From: Bdellovibrionales bacterium
Lineage (GTDB): Bacteria; Bdellovibrionota; Bdellovibrionia; Bdellovibrionales; JAGQZY01
Assembly (NCBI GenBank): GCA_019750295.1
Contig: JAIEOS010000028.1
Coordinates: forward strand, 1-64,000
Reading direction: 5' to 3'
Length of the DNA: 64,000 bases
Part shown: positions 17,737 through 26,531 of the stretch, piece by piece
Numbering within the stretch: the stretch's first letter is position 1
Layout of the letters: each line of letters begins with the position of its first letter
Translations under genes and position numbers: made by a program
The notes under the pieces: generated by a model
Database searches by the model: none
Seen by the model: only the letters and a program-made list of their open reading frames with translations
What the model was told of the DNA's origin: nothing

Positions 17737-18686
17737 AACCTAATCCTAAAAAGCGAGCTCTACTGGTTCGAATGGATCGCATGGGCGATCTCATTCTCAC
17801 GCTACCGGTTGATCAAAATGACATTCTAAAAGACTATGACTGCACCTGGTTTATTACCCAAGGCCTTGGGTTTATCGCCGATTGTAGCTCACCTGTCCGC
17901 ACTTATCGCGAGTGGAAAAGAGAATGGAGCTGGTCACAGTTTCGAGAATTTTTAAAAGCTATTCGCGAATCAAAGCCCGATGTGTCGGTCAGTTTCCACG
18001 TCCCATGGTGGGTGAACTTGGCTTTATTTTTAGCTCGAATACCCCTGCGCATCGGAGTGCTCAGCCAATGGCACTCTTATTTGTTTCTTAGTCGAGGCGT
18101 TCGGCAAAAGCGCAGCGAATGTTTGTTTCATGAGATGGAGTACAACAATCGCTTAGTTTATGAAGGCTTTGGCGAATCTCAAATTCACAACATTTCCCCC
18201 CTCGTCCTTAAAAACAGTGCAGAGCCTCCGGTGGCGATTGATTCTCCTTTTATTATCGTTCATCCCGGGATGGGAGGGTCGGCTCTCAATTGGCCCATGG
18301 AACACTATCGCGACCTCATCAGTCTCGTTTCTTCGCGCTTTAAAGTGGTAGTGACCGGGACTAAGGCCGATCGCTTTATTGTCGACCCGCTCAAAAAAGC
18401 TCTCAGCGATAATATGAATATCCTCTGGCTCAGTGAAAAGCTCAGCGGGCGCGAATTGATAACACTCGCCTCACAGGCTCGCGCATTAGTGGCTCCGAGC
18501 ACAGGCGTTGTGCACATTGCGGCCTCGTTGGCGGTTCCCACCTTCGGACTTTACAGTTCAATTAAAGTTGAAAGTGCCCAACGTTGGGGACCCCAAGGAC
18601 CCTTTGTTCAAGTATTTACTCTGGATCTCACCTCTCCGCAGCAAGTCGCCTCCGCTCTTTTTCAACTCCCCAATTCCACCCATTAG
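17733..18686 (+). CDS. Glycosyltransferase family 9 (heptosyltransferase-like)
   Basis: 317 residues. The N-terminal L-V-R-M-D-R-M-G-D-L-I-L-T-L-P is the GT9 signature. The C-terminal half has H-P-G-M-G-G-S-A-x-N-W-P near residue 178 and A-P-S-T-G-V-V-H-I-A-A near 255, the ADP-heptose binding region. Such enzymes add heptose to the LPS inner core at the inner membrane. It is somewhat short (usual 320-350). The acceptor sugar is not known; kdsA at 52460 supplies the KDO of the same core. Confidence 0.88.
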   Translation: MKPNPKKRALLVRMDRMGDLILTLPVDQNDILKDYDCTWFITQGLGFIADCSSPVRTYREWKREWSWSQFREFLKAIRESKPDVSVSFHVPWWVNLALFLARIPLRIGVLSQWHSYLFLSRGVRQKRSECLFHEMEYNNRLVYEGFGESQIHNISPLVLKNSAEPPVAIDSPFIIVHPGMGGSALNWPMEHYRDLISLVSSRFKVVVTGTKADRFIVDPLKKALSDNMNILWLSEKLSGRELITLASQARALVAPSTGVVHIAASLAVPTFGLYSSIKVESAQRWGPQGPFVQVFTLDLTSPQQVASALFQLPNSTH

Positions 18687-18739
18687 TGATTGATTTCCCG
18701 CAGGAAGTCTTCTTAAATGGAGTTTCCAAGGAGAGTCTT

Positions 18740-19282
18740 ATGAAAAAACTTTTGGTTTTGTTGATGATGTGTTTTTCTTTTCAATCTCAGGCGCTGTTTG
18801 AAATTCGCGCCGGTTACGGTAGCAATACTTTAGATGAAGATGCTTATCTCACCTCCGAGTTTGGGAAGCTGAAAGGTTTTAACCTTGATGCTATCATAGA
18901 GCCGCCGCTGATTACTGATCTTGGATTTGGTCTTCGATATGAGACCATGGAGATGGAGCTCAAAGGTCTTGGAGCGGACGTGGAGATGGATCGTCTTTCC
19001 CTCCTCATCAACTATCGTGTGATCGACTTTCTGGCCTACCTTGGATTTATCGGAACTTACGCACTCACCAACGATATGAAGTATGTTGCCGGTAGCTTTT
19101 CCGAAGATCTTGATGACAAAGCCACTTATACTATTGGCGTTGAGGGCGGTGTTAACCTAGCCCTTTTCTCCCTAGGAGTAGAGGTCGGTAAAATGTTTGG
19201 AGAAGCACGGCAGAGCTCCAATGGAGGAACCATTGAGTTGGACGGTCTCTATTTTAAAGGAATTTTAGGAATTGGATTCTAA
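18740..19282 (+). CDS. Small outer-membrane beta-barrel protein
   Basis: 180 residues from the ATG at 18740, which follows AAGGAG and gives a clean signal peptide (1-18, ending S-Q-A). The mature part alternates hydrophobic and polar residues as in 8-stranded barrels, with many G-x-x-Y/F and E-M-E-L strands, and ends in G-I-G-F with terminal Phe, the BAM recognition feature. No specific family recognised. A strong terminator follows. Confidence 0.75.
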   Translation: MKKLLVLLMMCFSFQSQALFEIRAGYGSNTLDEDAYLTSEFGKLKGFNLDAIIEPPLITDLGFGLRYETMEMELKGLGADVEMDRLSLLINYRVIDFLAYLGFIGTYALTNDMKYVAGSFSEDLDDKATYTIGVEGGVNLALFSLGVEVGKMFGEARQSSNGGTIELDGLYFKGILGIGF

Positions 19283-19286
19283 ATAA

Positions 19287-19315
19287 AAAAGGGCAGAAAA
19301 TCTCTCTGCCCTTTT
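19287..19315. terminator. Bidirectional intrinsic terminator
   Basis: AAAAGGGCAGA (19287-19297) pairs with TCTGCCCTTTT (19305-19315) over a 7-base loop, with A and T tracts on both sides. It sits between the convergent barrel gene and sodC and can serve both. Confidence 0.85.
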
Positions 19316-19339
19316 CCCTTCACACAAATTCGTGCGAAA

Positions 19340-19888
19340 CTAAATTTTCTCTTCGCCAGTAATTACACCGCAGGCGACTCGCGGAGCAGACTTCTCAGTG
19401 ATATTATCAGGTCCACCGTGAACGATGACGGCTTTATTCATTACCGGATTCTCTTTGCTTAATGACAGATGGTTTACAATAATACTGCCCTTGGCATTCC
19501 CGCGCGCATCCGCGGTAATTTCTGGAAGATCGCCCATGTATTTGTCGGGATTATCTTTAGATGTCCCCTTACCATGAGTCTTCTCCATTTTAAGGTAATG
19601 GCCGCCTGCCGATTTCGCATCGTTGGATGAGCAATCACCGTGCTCATGAATGTGCATGCCGCTCTTTGAATTTTTAGGAAGTCCCTTAAGATCGTAATTC
19701 ACTGCGAGCCCTTCGGTACTTTCAAAAAACTCGATTGTGCCGGTGACGTTGGAGTTGTTCTTTTTTTTCATTTCTGCTTTCGCCTTAAGTATGTAGTTCG
19801 GCTTCGGCGACATTAACTTTTGGTTGGGCTCTTCGGCATTCATAAAGAATGCAAAGGGAAGAGCGATGAAGGGAGTAAAACGTATCAT
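19340..19888 (-). CDS. sodC: Cu/Zn superoxide dismutase
   Basis: 182 residues with a signal peptide (about 1-18), so periplasmic. Copper ligands H79 and H81 (H-I-H-E-H-G-D-C), bridging H97 (G-G-H-Y), H105, and H157 (V-H-G-G-P-D-N) are seen; D120, the active-site R170 (A-P-R-V-A-C-G) and the disulphide C86-C173 are also present. The zinc ligand that normally reads H-x-G-D is Tyr here (K-Y-M-G-D, Y117), so one of four zinc ligands is lost. It removes superoxide outside the cytoplasm. Overlaps the hydrolase gene by 4 bases. Confidence 0.92.
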   Translation of the reverse strand: MIRFTPFIALPFAFFMNAEEPNQKLMSPKPNYILKAKAEMKKKNNSNVTGTIEFFESTEGLAVNYDLKGLPKNSKSGMHIHEHGDCSSNDAKSAGGHYLKMEKTHGKGTSKDNPDKYMGDLPEITADARGNAKGSIIVNHLSLSKENPVMNKAVIVHGGPDNITEKSAPRVACGVITGEEKI

Positions 19889-20715
19889 ATCAGCTCCTTG
19901 TGTAAACTGTGATGAACTTCCATCGTCCGCTGGGAGTTCATGAAATTAAGAATACGATCTGCACATATTGTCGGTTGCTCTAAAGGAGTCAAGTGGCCAG
20001 CGTCTGCAATATTTTCCAAACGAGCCACTGGAATCTTTGTGGCCATCTCTTCGGACTGAGAAAACGGAATCGCTTGATCGTTGGAACTCGACACTATTAG
20101 TGTCGGCACTGTGATTTCTGTCAATTGGGAGGAAAAATCTTTACGAGCGCTCATCGCCAGTAGGCCGTGGGCCAGCGACAAAGGGCTCTGCTGTTGAAGA
20201 CTGACGGACAATCGGTCGACGAGGGACGGGTTATGTTTTTGAGTATGAGGAGCAAGGGCCGAAGCTAAAAATCCTTTGATAAAGTCCGAAGTTCCCGACG
20301 AGAGAACCTTTTGTAGAGTTTCGCTCCGTTTATCTTTGGCGTCATTACTATCGCCAATGGCTTGAGTATTCATCAGTATCAGGCCAGAGCAAAGTGCGGG
20401 ATATCTGAAGACGAAATCGAGAGCGGAATATCCACCCATCGAGCAACCGCATAAAACGGCTTTGTCGATCTGGTGGTTCTTCATGTATCTGCAGATCTCT
20501 TCGGTGACCATGGCGAAAGTCCACGGCGCGTGTTCCACTTCGTCACTCGCAAAACCGGGGAGGTCGACGGTGAGACAGGAATAATGGCGCGAAACCTTCT
20601 CGACAATTTCGTTCCACATCTGGCTTGAGAAAGGGAACGCGTGAAGAAAAATAATAGTCTCTCTCACTTCTGATTTCGAATTTTTTAATTGAGGATAGAA
20701 ATTCCAAGTTAACAT
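19885..20715 (-). CDS. Alpha/beta hydrolase
   Basis: 276 residues of the alpha/beta hydrolase fold. Oxyanion loop H-A-F-P near residue 25, nucleophile elbow G-C-S-M-G-G near 91, an Asp after V-S-S-S-N-D near 212, and the catalytic His in D-A-G-H-L-T near 241. No signal peptide, so cytoplasmic. The substrate is unknown; similar enzymes include 3-oxoadipate enol-lactonase-like and carboxylesterase-like members. Translationally coupled to sodC. Confidence 0.85.
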   Translation of the reverse strand: MLTWNFYPQLKNSKSEVRETIIFLHAFPFSSQMWNEIVEKVSRHYSCLTVDLPGFASDEVEHAPWTFAMVTEEICRYMKNHQIDKAVLCGCSMGGYSALDFVFRYPALCSGLILMNTQAIGDSNDAKDKRSETLQKVLSSGTSDFIKGFLASALAPHTQKHNPSLVDRLSVSLQQQSPLSLAHGLLAMSARKDFSSQLTEITVPTLIVSSSNDQAIPFSQSEEMATKIPVARLENIADAGHLTPLEQPTICADRILNFMNSQRTMEVHHSLHKELI

Positions 20716-20734
20716 AACTCACCAACTCACAAAC

Positions 20735-20761
20735 AGTTTGTGCGGGGATCCCGCACAAACT
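20735..20761 (-). terminator. Hairpin terminator after the 20778-21380 gene
   Basis: AGTTTGTGCGGG (20735-20746) and CCCGCACAAACT (20750-20761) form a 12-bp stem with a 3-base loop. On the minus strand it follows the barrel gene's stop codon and is trailed by GTTTG. It separates that gene from the hydrolase. Confidence 0.7.
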
Positions 20762-20777
20762 TGATACATTTTACGTA

Positions 20778-21380
20778 TTAGATCTCGATCGGAAAGCTTA
20801 CGCTTGCGATCCAAGTCTTATTTTTAAGTTCTACGTCGTCAAAGGATCCAGTGAATGGACCAATTTGCTGTGCGTCTGTTTGATCATACGTCAAATCTTG
20901 GTACTCAAGATTTAAACTGACAGAAGCCAAACGGAAACCGGCGCCCACTCGATATCCTGTACCTTTCTTGAACTGGAAATCAAGATTGCCATCGGCGTCT
21001 GGATTGTAGCGAGCATCGACGATATAGCTCGCCCACACTCTAAGTCCAAGATCTGGCATCTGTACACCGACAACGGGACCCCAATTGTAGGCGGCACCGT
21101 CGGTATCGTAGTTAAATACCGAATTGTTATCTTCGATTTTCAACATGGAATAACGACCATCCAATCCGGCAAAGAAAACTTCACTCACGTGAAATCCTAA
21201 ACGGGCGCCCAGACCGAAACCATTGGTTTTTCCATCGGACGACGTGCCGGGGTAGTTGACATCAAACTTACTCGTCTCGTAGGTGACAGCAGGCTCAACA
21301 AATAAACCGCCATCATCTTCTGCAAAAGCAATGTGAGATCCTAAAACAAAACTTGCACATAGAACTATTTTCTTAAACAT
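20778..21380 (-). CDS. Outer-membrane beta-barrel protein (OmpW/opacity-like)
   Basis: 200 residues with a signal peptide (1-20, I-A-F-A). The mature protein has alternating strands such as F-V-E-P-A-V-T-Y, G-F-G-L-G-A-R-L-G-F-H and Y-R-V-G-A-G-F-R-L, ending I-A-S-V-S-F-P-I-E-I. This suits an 8-10 stranded barrel, though the last residue is Ile rather than Phe. Function unknown. It lies 4 bases after a small membrane protein gene, so they are one operon. Confidence 0.75.
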   Translation of the reverse strand: MFKKIVLCASFVLGSHIAFAEDDGGLFVEPAVTYETSKFDVNYPGTSSDGKTNGFGLGARLGFHVSEVFFAGLDGRYSMLKIEDNNSVFNYDTDGAAYNWGPVVGVQMPDLGLRVWASYIVDARYNPDADGNLDFQFKKGTGYRVGAGFRLASVSLNLEYQDLTYDQTDAQQIGPFTGSFDDVELKNKTWIASVSFPIEI

Positions 21381-21384
21381 ATAA

Positions 21385-21606
21385 TTATCCTTTAACCATA
21401 AATAAGATCAGCAAAACCCATGCAGGGACACCGACGAGCCAGGCAACAAGATATCCAATTTTTCCATCTTCATTACCGAGCGATTCCAGTGCAGTCGGAG
21501 CCACCGACTCATTGTCGATCTTTTTGTTGTTCGACTTTTGTGGCTTTATTACTTTTACGCGTTTCAAATTTTCTCTGAATTCGCTATCGATTGGTTTGTT
21601 GTTCAT
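21385..21606 (-). CDS. Small single-span membrane protein
   Basis: 73 residues: a basic, polar N-terminal half (several K in K-R-V-K-V-I-K-P-Q-K) and one C-terminal membrane helix (about 50-70, with W-L-V-G-V-P-A-W-V-L-L-I-L-F). Good AAGGAT-type site upstream. No family recognised; probably tail-anchored with the N-terminus inside. It lies immediately upstream of the barrel gene. Confidence 0.6.
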   Translation of the reverse strand: MNNKPIDSEFRENLKRVKVIKPQKSNNKKIDNESVAPTALESLGNEDGKIGYLVAWLVGVPAWVLLILFMVKG

Positions 21607-21682
21607 AACTCATCCTTTAGTAAACAGTGTTATCCATTACTTTACTTTCCAGCGAAAGCGGTTGGGTTTCACCAACCTTGAC

Positions 21683-21862
21683 TTACAGAGGCGGAGTACG
21701 ACGTCCAGTCACCATGCTGCCGATAAAAGAAATCACAGCTAGAACTAGAAACACGATGAGCAATGCTTTACCGATATCCATAGATACACCTGCGATACCT
21801 GTAGCACCGAAAAGAATGGCAACAAGGGCCAATACAAAAAATGCGATAGACGCTCTTAACAT
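21683..21862 (-). CDS. DUF1328 small membrane protein (YtjA family)
   Basis: 59 residues from the ATG at 21862. Two membrane helices: A-S-I-A-F-F-V-L-A-L-V-A-I-L-F-G and A-L-L-I-V-F-L-V-L-A-V-I-S-F-I-G. The G-A-T-G-I-A-G-V-S-M-D-I-G-K turn between them is the DUF1328 signature. A longer upstream frame would add a non-family leader, and the GAGGAGG site at the chosen ATG decides the start. Function unknown; often seen near stress genes. The ribosome site is inside a small hairpin. Confidence 0.85.
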   Translation of the reverse strand: MLRASIAFFVLALVAILFGATGIAGVSMDIGKALLIVFLVLAVISFIGSMVTGRRTPPL

Positions 21863-21867
21863 AAAAT

Positions 21868-21881
21868 CCTCCTCTAGGAGG
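21868..21881 (-). promoter_or_regulatory. Hairpin covering the ribosome binding site of the DUF1328 gene
   Basis: CCTCCT and AGGAGG face each other across two bases, so on the transcript CCTCC pairs with the GGAGG ribosome site (5 bp, 4-base loop). Access to the site may depend on temperature or on a helper. Confidence 0.4.
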
Positions 21882-22039
21882 CCGACGTGATTGCCGACCC
21901 CAGTTGTTGACTTCAAAGAGTAGCAAGAGCGGGGCCCGCAATCCCAAGCGCGAAATCAAATATATGGGAATTGAATGGCAGTAACCGGTGACCTCTGGGG
22001 CATTAAAGAACTTTAGCGATAAAAAAGAACTTACGCGAT

Positions 22040-22861
22040 TTAATGGGACAAAGTGAGACGCTCGTCGTCTTTGAACGCACGGCCTTCAAAATATTTACTG
22101 GAGATCTGCTGATAGGCGCGATCCGACAAAGGATGTCTGTCGGGAAACTCCTTTACAGAAATCGGCGTCAAATAATTTACCGTTACTTTCAGCGACGATA
22201 AAGAAATGATTTGCATGAAGTGCTTTGTAAAAGGCATCGAACCGTACCAACACAAGCGGTCTTTATTTTTCTCTGAGAAGGGTTCGCCGTCGATAAACTC
22301 GTAACGGAGAGAAATGGGCAAGACATCAACTCCCGCCTCAATCGCGGAGTTGAATAGTGCGCGTTTAAAAGGAAGGATCTTCATGCCATTCGTGCTCGTA
22401 CCTTCGGGAAATACAAAAACATTAAATCCCTGCTGAAGTATCTTCGCGAGATCTTTGACTTCGCCGGCCACTTTCGTTCGATCCCGACGTTCCACAAAGT
22501 AACTTCCACCAAGATCCGAGAGATCTCCAAGAAACGGTGTGTTCTTCATCTCGACGGAGGTCACAAAAGCCGCTGGCTCACCGGCACTCAAAAATATAAT
22601 GTCCATGTAGGACATATGGTTACAGACCATAAAGTAATTTTTGCCGCCGGTAAAAAGATGAGGGTCAGAATAGGTGTACTTCACTTCGAATTTTAAATTT
22701 CGCAGCAGGGCCCGGCAATGCTCTGTGGTTAATTCCACAGCTCTTTGCCTCTTTTTAATTTCGTCCTTCTGAAAAATCTTATTGGCAGATGCCAAAACTA
22801 AGAACTTCGCGATCAACGCACCCGAGAATGTCAGATTTTTAACAGCGTGGAATAGTTTCAT
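22040..22861 (-). CDS. 1-acylglycerol-3-phosphate acyltransferase (PlsC family)
   Basis: 273 residues. Acyltransferase motifs: N-H-M-S-Y-M-D (NHxxxxD) near residue 81, F-V-E-R-R-D-R near 120, and F-P-E-G-T-S near 151. An N-terminal hydrophobic stretch can anchor it to the inner membrane. It adds the second acyl chain to lysophosphatidic acid or a related lysolipid. Overlaps the upstream lipoprotein gene by 4 bases. The exact acceptor is not certain. Confidence 0.88.
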   Translation of the reverse strand: MKLFHAVKNLTFSGALIAKFLVLASANKIFQKDEIKKRQRAVELTTEHCRALLRNLKFEVKYTYSDPHLFTGGKNYFMVCNHMSYMDIIFLSAGEPAAFVTSVEMKNTPFLGDLSDLGGSYFVERRDRTKVAGEVKDLAKILQQGFNVFVFPEGTSTNGMKILPFKRALFNSAIEAGVDVLPISLRYEFIDGEPFSEKNKDRLCWYGSMPFTKHFMQIISLSSLKVTVNYLTPISVKEFPDRHPLSDRAYQQISSKYFEGRAFKDDERLTLSH

Positions 22862-23322
22862 AGATCACTCAAAAAAGCCGTAGCTCCCCATTGATTAATT
22901 GTTCTTACCGAAGCGGAATTCACGGATTCATTAAGAACCGAAAACTCATCGGCGGCATCTTTGATAGAGTTCTGATTGAAATCAATCCAACTGCAAATAT
23001 AGTAAGGTCTCGCTGGTATCGAAGTGATAACGTTCCCCTCCGGATCACGCCAAGTGCTGACAATCCCGTTACAGTTTGTCCCATTGCAGTTGACCGTGGT
23101 TGTCCCCGAAGCGACGGGTTGATAATCAATAGAGGACTGACTACATCCGGCAACCGAAAACACTGTGACTGAATTGTACATAGTCATCGGTGCAGAAGTG
23201 CATTTACTGGTCGTACATGTGTGCTGAACATTAGGAATATCTGTTGGACCACCATCACCTCCGGAGGGAGAACAGCGGGCCAAAATCAAAGTCAGTGGTA
23301 CCAACAATAAAAACATTCTCAT
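22858..23322 (-). CDS. Cys-rich lipoprotein of unknown function
   Basis: 154 residues; lipobox L-A-R-C near residue 17 after a hydrophobic signal. The mature part is Gly/Ser/Thr-rich with eight further cysteines, including C-T-T-S-K-C and C-N-G-T-N-C pairs. A segment D-F-N-Q-N-S-I-K-D-A-A-D-E looks like a calcium-binding D-x-N-x-x-x-x-D loop (compare D-x-N-x-N-G in dockerin/GEVED-type domains). No named family is certain. Co-translated with plsC. Confidence 0.6.
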   Translation of the reverse strand: MRMFLLLVPLTLILARCSPSGGDGGPTDIPNVQHTCTTSKCTSAPMTMYNSVTVFSVAGCSQSSIDYQPVASGTTTVNCNGTNCNGIVSTWRDPEGNVITSIPARPYYICSWIDFNQNSIKDAADEFSVLNESVNSASVRTINQWGATAFLSDL

Positions 23323-23379
23323 AACCCCGACAGTAGCATTCTTCTGTTATTTGTCGAGATACACGGCACCAGACTCGGT

Positions 23380-25920
23380 CTAAAGCTTCTTAAAAACAAC
23401 TTTATGGGGTTTTGCCTTTTTTAGATCGGCAAAGAAGTAACCGGTTTCCATGGGATTCTCTCGGATGGGTGCGCAGTATCCATAGAGTTGAAACGACACT
23501 CCCTCTTTGTTAGAGATCTTTTCAGTCCACAGTTTAGGCACTTCTATATCTTTTTGATCTTCCTTCAGCTTGAGCTTCTTTAAAGAATCCCGCATAAAAT
23601 TAAGTATATATATAGACTGAGTGGGAAGGGGCTCTACCCCAACTCCGCAAAGCTGTTTACTTTTAGCTTCGATCCACTCCGCTCCATAACCTGTCCAAAT
23701 CACTTTTTTCTGAGGATTTAAGTACATCCCCGTCTGCAACCGAACCGACTGGGCGTTTTTAGGGATATCGAGTTGGAGATGGAATCCTTGAAGATTCAAC
23801 TTGTACGCAGAATCCGCTTCTTTGAGGGCCACACCCTTAAAGCTCGAAAAGCTTTGGCTCGACTGCTGCGCTAAAAATTCAAACAAAGCTTTGGGCTCCC
23901 AGAAGTAAGGATTCTCCAGAAAGTGCGCCAGAATTCGCTGACGAAACGAACCTTCCGTGATTTCCCGTCGATAATCGTCGTCGACCGGAAGCATTCGAGA
24001 CACACAGGTCAGGCCTTCGGGAAGTGAAGTGCAGTAAATATAGATATGAATCTGATCAAACAATTTGAGATGGAACCGATTCCAAGATCGACCGCTCCCG
24101 TCGACCACTTTTTCGAGTTTGGCGGGTTTATCAATTTTTGAGATCGTAAAATTTTTGTAGGCTTGGGGCTTAATAAACGCCGAGTAAGAACCAGAAATAA
24201 CTCCATCATCCCCTAAGTACTTTTTGATAAATGTATCTACGACCTTTTCATCATCCAGATTTTCTTTCGTGATCCAAGTCTGCGAGTAGATAGCTCCTTG
24301 GGACAAATCCTCGAGCATCTTTTTCCCTTTGGAAACGTCTTTGGGAAGATAATAAATAATCTGACTCTTTTTTTCCGGGATAACCAAATCGGTGTTCATC
24401 CCATAGGCTTGAAAATCGAACTTCTTCTCTTTATCAAAGGTTTCAATGTAAGAGCGGAAGTCCTTACGATTCGGGCTATCCAAAAAGCCGGACACGTTCA
24501 TGTAATAGCGGTTGTTATGGAGGTAAAAATTATTCTGACTTTGATCAAACTGCGAGGGAAGAATCGCCGGTGTCTTTTCGGTGACGTAAGATGTCCAGTC
24601 TAAAATCGTTTCGTTTTTAGCACGCAATTCTGTCTCAATTTCGCTGATCACTTCCAAGGATTTTTTATGAACTTCGTCCATCGTTTCTTTAGCCACATCC
24701 TCGAAAACCAGAGGCATCTTAAATTCAAGCTGCTGATTATTAATTTTTTGAATTAATTCAGGGTACTCACCATAGTCAGGCAAAAACGGCATTAATTGCT
24801 TTTGGAGAAACTGGTATCCATTAAAGTTAAGTAAACGACGAAGGACGATACTCACACTCTTCGGCTTCTGATCGGTCACAAACTTTTCAAATCCGACTTT
24901 GAGATCTTTGACCGATGTCCCCAAATTGTAGTTTTCCGCTCCGGTGGCCGCAAAAACCAACGCCACAATATGGCCTTGAGTGTCCAACAGGGGGCCGCCA
25001 CTATTTCCGGGACTCGCACCCGCAGAGTAACGAATGTACTTAATTGTGGGGTCGTTGAGATCTGCCGTTTCGCTCGCCATAATCCCTTCGCGAATGGCAA
25101 TTCCCTGCCCGTGGGCGTTTCCTAAAGTGTATACGGTCTGACCCACATTAAATGAATCCGCAAAGTTGAGGTGACCATAGGACTCCATTCCCTCCATTTG
25201 CAGATATACAAAATCTCGAACCGCATCGAATCCCAACACTCTCTTTACTTTAAACTTTTTGTCATCAAAGGCTCGAATTTCAAAACTGGTATAGAGATCT
25301 AAAAAATCGCTTCCCCATAAACAATGGGCGGCCGAAAGCACGACGTTCGGTGCGACAAGAAAACCCGTGCAGTAACCGTATTGATCTCTAAAATCTTCGT
25401 CCGTGTACTGACCGTAGGATTTATACTCCGCGATCGCTGTCGGATCTTTGATGCGTTCGAACTCTACAATCTTCGACCGCACCTGCGTGAGAAGCTCATT
25501 GGGATCCGACTTAAATTGACTCTTTACTAAAAGATAAGCACCAACCACGATGAGAATAAAAGAGAGTATCCCTAAGCTGCCGTAGATGGTTTTTCGCTTT
25601 TTTATCTTCTGCCAGTTTTTACGTTTAATATCGATGTCGTCTGTCTTTTCGTCACTCATAAAATCTTCGGTGACGATTTCGATCTCATCGCTGAGTTGAA
25701 CAGGAGAGTCTTGATTGATCGAATGGACCTTATGAGTTCCATGTTCAGTAAATGAGCACCCCTTTTCCGCAATCTGGAGTTGACCGTGACGGCGATGAAT
25801 TGTGGGATGCTGAATTTGAATGTCGCACTCTTCGGAGCGACCGACTTCGTAAGTGCCCGCAGGCAAATCGATGGTCTGAATCACAAGTCTATTAAAGCGG
25901 ATGTAAAGTCGAGTTTGCAT
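23380..25920 (-). CDS. FHA-transmembrane-trypsin serine protease
   Basis: 846 residues. N-terminal FHA-like domain (about 5-85) with G-R-S-E at 27-30 and R-R-H at 43-45, but no NG pair, so phosphothreonine binding is uncertain. Membrane helix 112-132 follows a Lys-rich stretch. A trypsin-like domain (about 150-340) has H199 in S-A-A-H-C, D236 in V-R-D-F-V and S307 in G-N-S-G-G-P-L. The remaining 500 residues match nothing I know. The topology puts FHA inside and protease outside the membrane, linking a cytoplasmic signal to periplasmic proteolysis. Apparently a single-gene unit. Confidence 0.8.
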   Translation of the reverse strand: MQTRLYIRFNRLVIQTIDLPAGTYEVGRSEECDIQIQHPTIHRRHGQLQIAEKGCSFTEHGTHKVHSINQDSPVQLSDEIEIVTEDFMSDEKTDDIDIKRKNWQKIKKRKTIYGSLGILSFILIVVGAYLLVKSQFKSDPNELLTQVRSKIVEFERIKDPTAIAEYKSYGQYTDEDFRDQYGYCTGFLVAPNVVLSAAHCLWGSDFLDLYTSFEIRAFDDKKFKVKRVLGFDAVRDFVYLQMEGMESYGHLNFADSFNVGQTVYTLGNAHGQGIAIREGIMASETADLNDPTIKYIRYSAGASPGNSGGPLLDTQGHIVALVFAATGAENYNLGTSVKDLKVGFEKFVTDQKPKSVSIVLRRLLNFNGYQFLQKQLMPFLPDYGEYPELIQKINNQQLEFKMPLVFEDVAKETMDEVHKKSLEVISEIETELRAKNETILDWTSYVTEKTPAILPSQFDQSQNNFYLHNNRYYMNVSGFLDSPNRKDFRSYIETFDKEKKFDFQAYGMNTDLVIPEKKSQIIYYLPKDVSKGKKMLEDLSQGAIYSQTWITKENLDDEKVVDTFIKKYLGDDGVISGSYSAFIKPQAYKNFTISKIDKPAKLEKVVDGSGRSWNRFHLKLFDQIHIYIYCTSLPEGLTCVSRMLPVDDDYRREITEGSFRQRILAHFLENPYFWEPKALFEFLAQQSSQSFSSFKGVALKEADSAYKLNLQGFHLQLDIPKNAQSVRLQTGMYLNPQKKVIWTGYGAEWIEAKSKQLCGVGVEPLPTQSIYILNFMRDSLKKLKLKEDQKDIEVPKLWTEKISNKEGVSFQLYGYCAPIRENPMETGYFFADLKKAKPHKVVFKKL

Positions 25921-26087
25921 ATCTGTTTTACATCTTAAAGAGAGGAGTCTTAGGACACAAGTAAATTCAGTGCTGATGAGCAGACACTGAACGAGCCGAA
26001 TCAGTGATTCACTTGAGAAATATAAAATCTAAACCTTTGAAATCTAAATTTTCGAGCCTCAATTTCTAAGCATTAGATCTCTAGGCG

Positions 26088-26438
26088 TTAAATTTCTACG
26101 ACAGTCAAATTCTTTTGGGCGTCGACAAAGATCATTTGATCAATCAGGCCGCTTAAAACTTCTTCACCTAATGGAAGCTCAATTGTTTTTTCGATAAATG
26201 CGCGACACTGATCATCTTGAACATGATCCACCAATTCGTAACTGCAAGACATCGGTGTAGTGCGAGTACAAATTGTTTTTTTGATGGAGAAGGTATGTTC
26301 TTTACAGCCCCCAGGATAAACAACATCTAACTGGATAGAGTTCGAGCCGAGGCGAGCTTCAGTGATGGTCACGGCTGCACCGGCGGGGTTTGAAAACATT
26401 AGGACAGTAGCGATAGTTTGAATAATGATAAATTTCAT
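26088..26438 (-). CDS. Small secreted protein, unknown function
   Basis: 116 residues; signal peptide about 1-22 (A-G-A-A). The mature domain is beta-rich with four cysteines (C-K-E, T-I-C-T-R, M-S-C-S-Y, D-Q-C-R-A), probably two disulphides. It starts behind GGAGG. No family recognised. It stands alone, with 167 bases to the FHA-protease start; that gap holds a weak 7-bp inverted repeat (25966-25972 with 25985-25991) and nothing else obvious. Confidence 0.6.
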   Translation of the reverse strand: MKFIIIQTIATVLMFSNPAGAAVTITEARLGSNSIQLDVVYPGGCKEHTFSIKKTICTRTTPMSCSYELVDHVQDDQCRAFIEKTIELPLGEEVLSGLIDQMIFVDAQKNLTVVEI

Positions 26439-26531
26439 ATTCTCCTCCCTTGCGTTGAATGCAAACTACCCCAATTAAAAAATAAGTAAAAATTATAAGA
26501 TATTATTTACACCCATCTGTTTTAATAATGA

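Noticed and set aside
24298-24603. A 101-residue plus-strand frame inside the FHA-protease gene
   Set aside because: Antisense shadow without ribosome site.
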